This document shows positions 35,256 to 42,246 of a stretch of 64,000 nt of DNA, piece by piece. The notes beneath the pieces were generated by a model that was not told the DNA's origin, did not search any database, and worked only from the letters and a program-made list of their open reading frames with translations. The stretch comes from Duganella sp. SG902 (lineage in GTDB: Bacteria; Pseudomonadota; Gammaproteobacteria; Burkholderiales; Burkholderiaceae_D), in NCBI RefSeq assembly GCF_013376005.1, contig NZ_JABMJK010000015.1:1-64000 (forward strand). Reading direction: 5' to 3'. Every line of letters starts with the position of its first letter. Position 1 is the first letter of the stretch. The translations under genes and the position numbers were made by a program.

Positions 35256-36514
35256 GCTACGATCCTATCGACCACGATTTCGAACGCGGCCTGCACAACC
35301 GCCGCGCCATCCTTGGCGACGCGTGGGTAGAACGCTCGCTAAACAACGCCAACAACTTCAATGCCGATTTCCAGAACCTGATCACGCGCTTCGCATGGAA
35401 TGAGATCTGGGGGCGTCCGGGGTTGGAGCAGAAAACCCGCCGCGCCATCGTCCTTTCCATCACCATCGCGCTGGGCCGCTGGGAAGAGTTCGACCTGCAC
35501 GTGCGCGCCGCGCTGCTGGGCGAGGATAGCAACCGCCTGACGCCAGACGAACTGAAAGAAGTCCTGATCCAGTCAGCCATCTACGCGGGCGTACCGGCCG
35601 CGAACACCGCCTTCACCCACGCGCTGGCCATCCTGCGCGAAGTCGGCCCGCAGATCGGCTACGAACTGTCTCCGCTGGCGCCCGCGGCCACCGCACATTC
35701 CGGCATTGGCCGCGAAGGCCGCACCAACAGCCTGCCCTATTTGCACTACAGCGTGCGCGAGCCGCGCAACGGCAAAACGCCGCGCCGCACCGTGGTGCTG
35801 AGCCATGCGCTGGGTTGCGACCTGACGATGTGGGACCAGCTGGCCAACCTGCTGTCTGAAGACAGCCGTGTGATCGCCTACGACCATCGCGGCCATGGCG
35901 GTTCGGATGCGCCAACCGGTCCTTACAGCATGGCCGACCTGGCCGACGACGCCGCGCGCCTGCTGCGTGAACTGGATACCGGCCCGGTAACCTGGATCGG
36001 TTTGTCGATGGGCGGCATGGTGGGCCAGGAATTGGCACTGCGCCACCCATCATTGGTCGCCGCGCTGGTGCTGGCGAATACCACGTCGTCGTATCCAGCG
36101 GCTGCGCAGGCCATGTGGGAGCAGCGAATCGCCACGGTGCGCGAAGGCGGGCTGGCCGCGATTGCGGACGCCGTCATGGGCCGCTACTTCCATGATGGGT
36201 TCCGCGCAGGGAGCGTGGCGACCGTGGAGCGCTTCCGCCGCCGCCTGCTGACCACCGGGCCGGAAGGCTATGTGGCCTGCTGCGCGGCGGTTGCGGGCGT
36301 CAATACCACTGCGCGTCTGCCGGGGATCAATGTTCCGGCGCTGGTGATTGCCGGTGAACTGGATGCTGGCACGCCGCCAGCCATGGCGGAGGAACTGGCC
36401 CGGCACCTGCCGCGCGCCGAACTGCGTGTGATTCCTCAGGCCTCCCACATCAGTGCCATCGAACAGCCGGCGGCGTTCGCGGCACTGGTGCGGGAGTTCC
36501 TGGCGTCGGTTTAA
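35252..36514 (+). CDS. pcaCD: 4-carboxymuconolactone decarboxylase / 3-oxoadipate enol-lactone hydrolase fusion (PcaC-PcaD order)
   Basis: 420 residues in two domains. Residues 1-about 130 are carboxymuconolactone decarboxylase (NADFQNLITRFAWNEIWGRP, EEFDLHVRAAL, YAGVPAANTAFTHAL). Residues about 155-420 are an alpha/beta hydrolase with SHALGCDL, nucleophile S252 in GLSMGGMVG, Asp in AGELDAGTPP and His in PQASHISA. Together they take 4-carboxymuconolactone to 3-oxoadipate. Known PcaL fusions of actinobacteria have the hydrolase first; here the order is reversed. ATG at 35252 overlaps the pcaB stop. The convergent pobA stop overlaps by 4 bp. Confidence 0.92.
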   Translation: MSYDPIDHDFERGLHNRRAILGDAWVERSLNNANNFNADFQNLITRFAWNEIWGRPGLEQKTRRAIVLSITIALGRWEEFDLHVRAALLGEDSNRLTPDELKEVLIQSAIYAGVPAANTAFTHALAILREVGPQIGYELSPLAPAATAHSGIGREGRTNSLPYLHYSVREPRNGKTPRRTVVLSHALGCDLTMWDQLANLLSEDSRVIAYDHRGHGGSDAPTGPYSMADLADDAARLLRELDTGPVTWIGLSMGGMVGQELALRHPSLVAALVLANTTSSYPAAAQAMWEQRIATVREGGLAAIADAVMGRYFHDGFRAGSVATVERFRRRLLTTGPEGYVACCAAVAGVNTTARLPGINVPALVIAGELDAGTPPAMAEELARHLPRAELRVIPQASHISAIEQPAAFAALVREFLASV

Positions 36515-37680
36515 AACGCGCCGACGTAATTCTCGGCCAGCGCTGTCGCCAGCGCTGGCGAGCTGACGATGTTTTCCAGCTCCGCGCGCTGCATCTCGCG
36601 CTCGAACGGCGTAGCATCCGCAAAGGTGTGCAGCAGGCGCGTCATGGTCCACGAGAAGCATTCCGCGCGCCAGATGCGCTTCAACGCCGTTTCGCTGTAG
36701 GTCTGCAGCAGCGCTTCACCGCCGTTGCGGTAGAACTCCACCAGCCCGGCCGTCAGCACCTTAACATCCGATACCGCCAGATTCAGGCCCTTGGCGCCGG
36801 TCGGCGGCACGATGTGCGCCGCGTCGCCGGCCAGGAACAGGCGCCCGGCCTGCATCGGCGTCGACACAAAGCTGCGCATGCCAATGATCCCCTTCTGGAA
36901 GATCTTTCCCTCCTTGAGCTTCCAGCCATCGTGATTCTCCAGGCGTCCATGCAGCTCGGCCCAGATGCGATCGTCCGACCAGTTATCGACCTTGTCGGCC
37001 GGGTCGCACTGGAAGTACAAGCGCTGCACGGTGGGCGAACGGGTGCTGACCAGCGCGAAACCGCGCTCGTGCTGGGCGTAGATCAATTCCTCCGACGACG
37101 GCGCGGACTCCACCAGAATGCCGAACCAGCCGAATGGATAGATCTTCTGGTAATCCTGGCGCGTGGCCTGATCCGGCATCGCCGGACGCGAGACACCGTG
37201 GTAGCCGTCGCAGCCGGCGATAAAGTCGGCATCGATGCGCTGCGCCTCGCCGGCATGGCGGAAGGTGACGAACGACTTGTTGGTGGAAACATCGTGCAGC
37301 GCCACGTCGCTGACTTCAAACAGGATGGTGCCCTGCGCGGCCAGGCGCGCCGCGACGAGGTCTTTCAGCACCTCGTGCTGCGGATAGACGGTGATCGACT
37401 TGCCGGTCAAGCCATGCAGGTCGATGCGATGACGCTTGCCGCCGAACGCCAGCTCAAAACCGTGGTGCAGCGCCCCCTCCTTGCGCATACGCTCACCGAC
37501 GCCGGCGGCCGTCAGCACGTCCATCGTGCCCTGTTCCAGCACCCCAGCGCGGATGGTGGCTTCGATATCGGCGCGCGAACGGGTTTCGAGGACGACGGAG
37601 GAAATCCCTTGCAAATGCAGCAAATGGGACAGCAAAAGGCCGGCGGGGCCGGCGCCGATGATAGCGACTTGGGTACGCAT
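36511..37680 (-). CDS. pobA: 4-hydroxybenzoate 3-monooxygenase
   Basis: 389 residues, the usual PobA length. FAD-binding fingerprint GAGPAGLLLSHLLH at the N terminus, the DG-type segment FIAGCDGYHG, and GDAAHIVPPTGAKGLNLAVSDV near 280-300. It hydroxylates 4-hydroxybenzoate to protocatechuate with NADPH and O2, supplying the pca operon that converges on it. An AraC regulator lies divergently across a 120-bp spacer. Confidence 0.95.
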   Translation of the reverse strand: MRTQVAIIGAGPAGLLLSHLLHLQGISSVVLETRSRADIEATIRAGVLEQGTMDVLTAAGVGERMRKEGALHHGFELAFGGKRHRIDLHGLTGKSITVYPQHEVLKDLVAARLAAQGTILFEVSDVALHDVSTNKSFVTFRHAGEAQRIDADFIAGCDGYHGVSRPAMPDQATRQDYQKIYPFGWFGILVESAPSSEELIYAQHERGFALVSTRSPTVQRLYFQCDPADKVDNWSDDRIWAELHGRLENHDGWKLKEGKIFQKGIIGMRSFVSTPMQAGRLFLAGDAAHIVPPTGAKGLNLAVSDVKVLTAGLVEFYRNGGEALLQTYSETALKRIWRAECFSWTMTRLLHTFADATPFEREMQRAELENIVSSPALATALAENYVGAF

Positions 37681-37705
37681 GTTTTATCTCCGATGTGGTT
37701 TAGGT

Positions 37706-37715
37706 ATGACGTCAT
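37706..37715. promoter_or_regulatory. 10-bp palindrome in the pobA-pobR spacer
   Basis: ATGACGTCAT is a perfect palindrome 26 bp upstream of the pobA start. It is a possible operator, but AraC regulators usually bind direct repeats, so the assignment to PobR is weak. Confidence 0.25.
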
Positions 37716-37800
37716 CGTAGCGGCCCTGAGCCGCAAAAAACATGGATGAAAAACGCTAAAACTTGTACTATTTTGACAGACTATACTCCTGTTGACGGCA

Positions 37801-38661
37801 ATGGCGACCCAAGAAATCCCCCAATTCGCGCTATACGGCGAGCAGAATCGCGATGCCAGCGCGGAGTTCGTGCACATAGAGCTGATCGAAACGCGCAGCC
37901 GGATGTACGACTGGCACATCGGCAGCCACACCCACCCTGGGCTGTTTCAGGTACTTTTTCTACTTGGCGGCGAGGTCCGCGCCAGTATTGGGGATGCCGT
38001 GTGGCAGTGCGGCGGCCCAGTGGCCATCACCATCCACCCATCGGTGGTGCACGGCTTCGACTTTTCTCCCGGCGCGCACGGCTACGTGCTGACTGTGGAC
38101 CAGAACGTGATCTTCTCGGCCGCACACGGCCAGGGGGATTTGTATTCGTCGTTGTTCGTGCAACCGCTGGCGATCGACTTGAGCGGCATCCACCAGCGGT
38201 TGGTGGCTTTGCTGGAGAACCTGAGCATGGAAGCCGCGTGGCCGGAGTACGGCCACACCCTGATGCTGGAATGGCTGGCGCGCAGCGCTCTCCTGCTGCT
38301 GGTGCGCGCGCAGGCCGAGACCAGGCTGGCCGACCAGTCCGGCCGCAGCGACTTCGAACTATTCAGTCGCTTCCGCGCCGAAGTCGAGCAGCACTACAAG
38401 GAGCAATGGCAGGTCGGCCAGTACGCCGAAGTGCTGCGCGTAACGCCGACGCGGCTCAACCGCCTGTGCCTCAAGCTGTCCGGCAAATCCGCCTTCGACC
38501 TGACACAGGATCGGCTGATGCTGGAAGCCTGCCGCAAGCTGACCTATCTACCGGCCAGCATTGCGAGCATCGCCTATGAGTTGGGCTTCCAGGACCCGGC
38601 ATACTTCAGCCGCCTGTTCAAGAAGCGAATGGGCAGGACGCCGAAAGAGTTCCGGCGATAG
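37801..38661 (+). CDS. pobR: AraC-family regulator of pobA
   Basis: 286 residues. N-terminal cupin-like effector domain (SHTHPGLFQVLFLLGGEV) and C-terminal double HTH ending YELGFQDPAYFSRLFKKRMG and TPKEFRR. AraC-type PobR proteins activate pobA with 4-hydroxybenzoate in Pseudomonas and Azotobacter, unlike the IclR-type PobR of Acinetobacter. ATG at 37801 is chosen over an upstream TTG at 37792. It is divergent from pobA. Confidence 0.88.
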   Translation: MATQEIPQFALYGEQNRDASAEFVHIELIETRSRMYDWHIGSHTHPGLFQVLFLLGGEVRASIGDAVWQCGGPVAITIHPSVVHGFDFSPGAHGYVLTVDQNVIFSAAHGQGDLYSSLFVQPLAIDLSGIHQRLVALLENLSMEAAWPEYGHTLMLEWLARSALLLLVRAQAETRLADQSGRSDFELFSRFRAEVEQHYKEQWQVGQYAEVLRVTPTRLNRLCLKLSGKSAFDLTQDRLMLEACRKLTYLPASIASIAYELGFQDPAYFSRLFKKRMGRTPKEFRR

Positions 38662-38669
38662 CGCGCGAA

Positions 38670-39833
38670 TCAACCTTGCGGCACGGCTGTCCAGACACCG
38701 CCGGAGCGGGACGAAGCCTGCACCGTTTCGATGAACTGCACACCGCGCACGCCATCGGCAATAGTGGGGAACTGCGCCGGGCCGGGATCGCCGCCGTCAC
38801 GCCGCGCCAACAGGTGGCAGGCGATTTCGCTGTACAACCCGGCAAACGCGTCGATATAACCTTCCGGATGGCCGGCCGGGACACGGCTGGTGCGTGCTCC
38901 GGCCGCGTTCATCGAGGTGCTGCCGCGCGTGATGATGCGGCTCGGCTCACCCAGCGGCGTCCAGCGCAATTCGTTCGGATGCTGCTGCTCCCACTCGATG
39001 CCGCCCGCGCTGCCGAAGACGCGGATGCGCAACTGATTCTCATGGCCGGGCGCGACCTGGCTAGCCCACAGCATGCCGCGCGCACCGCCGGCGTAGCGCA
39101 GCAGCACCTGCACATCGTCGTCAATCGCGCGACCAGGCACGAAGGAGCTCAATTGCGCGGCCACGGATTCCAAGGGCTGACCGACGATGGTATCGGCCAG
39201 TTGCCATGCGTGCGAGCCGATGTCTCCGATGGCGCCGCCGCCCGACTTGGCGGGATCGGTGCGCCACGCAGCCTGTTTGTGGCCGTCCTGCTCCAGCGGC
39301 GCGGCCAGCCAGTCCTGCGCATATTCGACCTGCACCACGCGGATCGTGCCAAGCGTCCCCTCGCGCACCATCTGCTGCGCGTGGCGCACCATGGGATAAG
39401 CGGAGTAGTTGTGCGTGACCGCGAACAGCAGTCCGCGCTCCTCCGCCAATGCCTGCAGCATGAGGGCATCGGCGCTATTGGTGGTTACTGGCTTATCGCA
39501 GATGACGTGGATTCCCGCCTCGAGGAAGACGCGCGCCACGGGGGCGTGCATGTGGTTCGGCGTGACGATGACCACCGCTTCGATGCCATCAGCGCGCGCG
39601 GCCTCCGTCAGCGCCATTTGGCGATAATCGTCATAGACACGTTCGGGATCGAGACCCAGCGCGCGTCCTGAGCGCCGGGACGCCTCTGGGCTGGACGACA
39701 GCGCGCCAGCCAGCAACTCGTAGCGGTCGTCGAAGCGCGCCGCGTGGCGATGCACGGCACCGATAAAGGCGCCCTCGCCGCCACCCACCATGCCCAGCCG
39801 GATACGGCCGGGGAAAATTCCAGGTTGTTCCAT
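38670..39833 (-). CDS. Gfo/Idh/MocA-family NAD(P)-dependent oxidoreductase
   Basis: 387 residues. N-terminal Rossmann fold (LGMVGGGEGAFIGAVHRHAA), VVIVTPNHMHAPVA, and the family EKP-like motif as VICDKPVT, followed by the GFO_IDH_MocA C-terminal domain (GGGAIGDIGSHAWQLAD). Members oxidise sugars or cyclitols at a carbinol carbon. RBS AGAGGAA precedes ATG 39833. It stands alone between the pob locus and a hairpin repeat. The substrate cannot be told. Confidence 0.88.
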   Translation of the reverse strand: MEQPGIFPGRIRLGMVGGGEGAFIGAVHRHAARFDDRYELLAGALSSSPEASRRSGRALGLDPERVYDDYRQMALTEAARADGIEAVVIVTPNHMHAPVARVFLEAGIHVICDKPVTTNSADALMLQALAEERGLLFAVTHNYSAYPMVRHAQQMVREGTLGTIRVVQVEYAQDWLAAPLEQDGHKQAAWRTDPAKSGGGAIGDIGSHAWQLADTIVGQPLESVAAQLSSFVPGRAIDDDVQVLLRYAGGARGMLWASQVAPGHENQLRIRVFGSAGGIEWEQQHPNELRWTPLGEPSRIITRGSTSMNAAGARTSRVPAGHPEGYIDAFAGLYSEIACHLLARRDGGDPGPAQFPTIADGVRGVQFIETVQASSRSGGVWTAVPQG

Positions 39834-39909
39834 TAGTTCCTCTCAAGCGGACATTGATTGCGGAAGCAAACCGCATCGTTCAGCCGAAGTATACCCCGGC
39901 GCCGCTCCT

Positions 39910-39977
39910 AAATCCGGGGTCAGGTCCTCCATTTCAGCATGAGCCCGTGTAGAAATGGAGGACCTGACCCCGGATTT
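39910..39977. repeat. Perfect 26-bp inverted repeat (REP/RAYT-type hairpin)
   Basis: Left arm 39910-39935, loop of 16 nt (39936-39951), right arm 39952-39977, with no mismatch. The arms contain GGGGTCAGGTCCTCCATTTC and its complement. I recall related GGGGTCAG-type hairpins as dispersed elements moved by REP-associated tyrosine transposases in proteobacteria. No such transposase is in the window. The hairpin begins 3 nt after the AraC stop (minus strand) and could also end that transcript, although no U-run follows. Confidence 0.7.
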
Positions 39978-39980
39978 CAG

Positions 39981-41009
39981 TTACGGCGGGACGGCGCGCA
40001 GCAAGCTCGGAACCAGCCCGGTCCAGCGCTTGAAGGAGCGGCGGAAGTTGGCGGCGTCGTGGAAGCCGAGGTAGTGCGCCACCGCTTCGTTGTCGTAGCC
40101 GCGCATCTGGAACAGCTGCATGGCTACGTGCGCGCGCACCTGGTCCAGCTCGGCCTGGTAGTGGCTGCCGTGGCGCGCCAGGTGGCGCTTCAGCGTCGCC
40201 GGGCTGACGCCGAAGGCGGCGGCGCTGCCTTCCAGCGTCGGCCTCAGGCGGATGTTTTCCAGCAGATGGTCGTACAGCGCCGTCAACAGGCTCGGCGTCA
40301 GCGCCTGGTCGCCCGCCTCGGCCGCCACGCCTTGCAGCGCCACCGAGGCGGCCATGGCGTTGCCACGCGGCCAGGGCCGGTCCAGCCAGGCAGGATCGAT
40401 CAACATCGCGTCGAGATGGCAGTGGAAGCGCAGTTCGCTGCCGAGATGGACTTCGTGCTGCTCGACGTGCGCCGGCGTGCTGCGGTTGAGGCAATAGCGC
40501 CACGGCAGACGCTCGCCGCTGAGCCAGCGGCACATGGCGGTCACCGCGGTCATGTGCATTTCCACCAGCGCCGGCAGTTGGCTTGGCGCGCCGAAGCTGT
40601 CGGTCCAGTAGAGCACGGCCAGTCCGCCCTCTTCGATCAGGCGCGGCGTCAGCAAGGGGCACAGGCGCGCATGGCCGGCGCACAGGATGCTCAGCGCCTG
40701 CCGCAGGTTCTGCGCCTGTAACAGCGCGTGGCTGAGGGCGCCGTAGTGGCCGGGCAGCATTTGCTGCCCCAGCATGAAACTACTGTCGGGACTGTCGAGC
40801 GCGCGCAGGACGTTGGCCAGCAGTTGCAGGTACTCGGCCGCCGTCAGCATGCAGTCGGCGGATGGCATGTCCCAACCCGTCAGGCCGGTGCCGCGCAGCG
40901 GCTGGGTGCCTTCACGGTCAAGCTCGCGGCTACAGGCGTAGTCCAGCACCAGCGCTGGCTGGTGCCGCGCCGGGAGGTAGCGGTCGCTACTCTGTCGATA
41001 GGCGATCAC
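39981..41009 (-). CDS. AraC-family regulator with arabinose-binding-like N-terminal domain
   Basis: 342 residues. N-terminal domain of the OruR/ArgR-like group (about 20-210) and a C-terminal AraC HTH: AAAFGVSPATLKRHLARHGS and HYLGFHDAANFRRSFKRWTG. The same family as the regulator at 58191. Overlaps the GGDEF gene by 4 bp on the same strand. It is the downstream partner in a two-gene unit, so its effector may be linked to the membrane protein encoded before it. Target genes unknown. Confidence 0.85.
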   Translation of the reverse strand: MIAYRQSSDRYLPARHQPALVLDYACSRELDREGTQPLRGTGLTGWDMPSADCMLTAAEYLQLLANVLRALDSPDSSFMLGQQMLPGHYGALSHALLQAQNLRQALSILCAGHARLCPLLTPRLIEEGGLAVLYWTDSFGAPSQLPALVEMHMTAVTAMCRWLSGERLPWRYCLNRSTPAHVEQHEVHLGSELRFHCHLDAMLIDPAWLDRPWPRGNAMAASVALQGVAAEAGDQALTPSLLTALYDHLLENIRLRPTLEGSAAAFGVSPATLKRHLARHGSHYQAELDQVRAHVAMQLFQMRGYDNEAVAHYLGFHDAANFRRSFKRWTGLVPSLLRAVPP

Positions 41010-41908
41010 GCCGCTGCCGCCCCGCTCGCCTTGCCTTCGGCTTGCAGCGCCAGGTCACGGCCTAGCCGCGCCAGCAATTCATCGGGCGGCGCGTCGGCGG
41101 CGACGCAGGCGTGACGCAGGCTGATAGGGACCCGGCTGTCCTTGGCGTGGTGACGCATTTGTCCCACCATCGCCACCAGATGCCAGGCCATGGCGTCGGC
41201 CTGGGCGGCCGAGGTGCCGGGCATCAGCAGGGCGAAGCGGTCGCCGGCGTAACGGCACAGCAGATCGTCGTTACGCAGGTTGAGCAGCAGCATGTGGCCG
41301 ACCGCCTGCAATACGCGGTCGCCTTCGCGCTGGCCGTATTCGCGGTTGATCAGGTGGAAGCCGTCGATGTCGAGCAGCACCAGCGCGCACGGCCGGCCGG
41401 GACGGTGCGTTTGCTCGTGGCGGATCTGACGCCGCAGGTAGTCGGCGTTGGCCAGCTGGGTGATGCGGTCAAACGCGCGGTGCTCGCGGAACAGGCGTTC
41501 GCGCTTTTGCAGGTGTTCGTTGAGGCGAAATTGCTCGTGGCGCCAGTAGTACATGCCGCAGGTGACGCATAGCATGCCGAGCGGCACCAGCGCCTCCAGC
41601 CAGTGATCCCAACGCGCGCTCTTGCTGATGGCGAAGAACTCGTCGAGGCAGTCGGCAAACGAGCCAATCATGATCATGGCCAGGCCGCCGGCCAGCAGGC
41701 GCGTCACCAGTCCGCCGGGACGGCTGCTCAGGGTGAACAGCACCCAGATGCCAGCCATGACGGCGGTGCCGCCCTCGCTGATGATGTCGGTCCATTTCCA
41801 GATGGTGATGGGTTTGGCGTGGCCGAGCGTGGCATACAGGAAGACGCAGACCAGCAGCGCGAGGCCGGAGACGATCAGAGTGAGGCGGTGTAGTTGCAGC
41901 ATGGGCAT
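41006..41908 (-). CDS. Membrane GGDEF protein with degenerate active site and intact I-site
   Basis: 300 residues from ATG 41908 (41902 also possible). Four hydrophobic helices (for example LTLIVSGLALLVCVFLYATL) occupy about 8-120, then a GGDEF domain from about 135. The domain starts normally (FDRITQLANADYLRRQI) and has LLDIDGFHLINREYG, but the catalytic motif is AGDRF (221-225) instead of GGDEF. The inhibitory-site motif RNDD (212-215) sits exactly five residues before it. It is therefore more likely a c-di-GMP receptor than a cyclase. Co-transcribed with the AraC gene. The 338 bp upstream to 42246 hold a REP-like repeat and the promoter of the next operon. Confidence 0.82.
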   Translation of the reverse strand: MPMLQLHRLTLIVSGLALLVCVFLYATLGHAKPITIWKWTDIISEGGTAVMAGIWVLFTLSSRPGGLVTRLLAGGLAMIMIGSFADCLDEFFAISKSARWDHWLEALVPLGMLCVTCGMYYWRHEQFRLNEHLQKRERLFREHRAFDRITQLANADYLRRQIRHEQTHRPGRPCALVLLDIDGFHLINREYGQREGDRVLQAVGHMLLLNLRNDDLLCRYAGDRFALLMPGTSAAQADAMAWHLVAMVGQMRHHAKDSRVPISLRHACVAADAPPDELLARLGRDLALQAEGKASGAAAA

Positions 41909-42027
41909 GATGATGGACGTGATGTGTGCAGCGGCAGCATAGCGGCGGTTTGTGACGCGCGTATGACAGCGAGACGGATTCACGCATGTGTGACAACGCC
42001 ACCACGACAGGTCAAATCAGCTCACCG

Positions 42028-42109
42028 ACGTCATTCCAGCGCAGGCTGGAATCCATACCGAGCATGCAGGCAAGCGTTCCATGGATTCCAGCTTTCGCTG
42101 GAATGACGT
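42028..42109. repeat. REP-like interspersed palindrome pair, copy 2
   Basis: Two 29-bp modules (42028-42056 and 42081-42109) in inverted orientation, each folding into its own hairpin (ATTCCAGC, 4 nt, GCTGGAAT). Outer ends ACGTCATTCC and GGAATGACGT match. This is the most complete copy of the family in the window. The rest of 41909-42246 shows no gene. Confidence 0.75.
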
Positions 42110-42179
42110 GGCGGGGCCGCGGGTCATTCAAGCTCATTTCGCTTCGGCGGCGGCCTATGCCGGCCCCTCGCGCCATCCG

Positions 42180-42197
42180 CTGTCACGCAATTGAAAT
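42180..42197 (+). promoter_or_regulatory. Weak Pho-box candidate upstream of phytase operon
   Basis: CTGTCAC, 4 nt, TTGAAAT, compared with the PhoB box CTGTCAT-N4-CTGTCAT: 6/7 in the first half, 4/7 in the second. It is plausible only because a phytase follows. Confidence 0.2.
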
Positions 42198-42246
42198 ATT
42201 GGCTACCTATCATCCGCCCCGTTCTCTAATCCACAGACGGTAACCA

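Noticed and set aside
39910..39977. Reading the hairpin as a CRISPR repeat or simple rho-independent terminator
   Set aside because: There is a single inverted pair, no repeat-spacer array, and no U-run on either strand.
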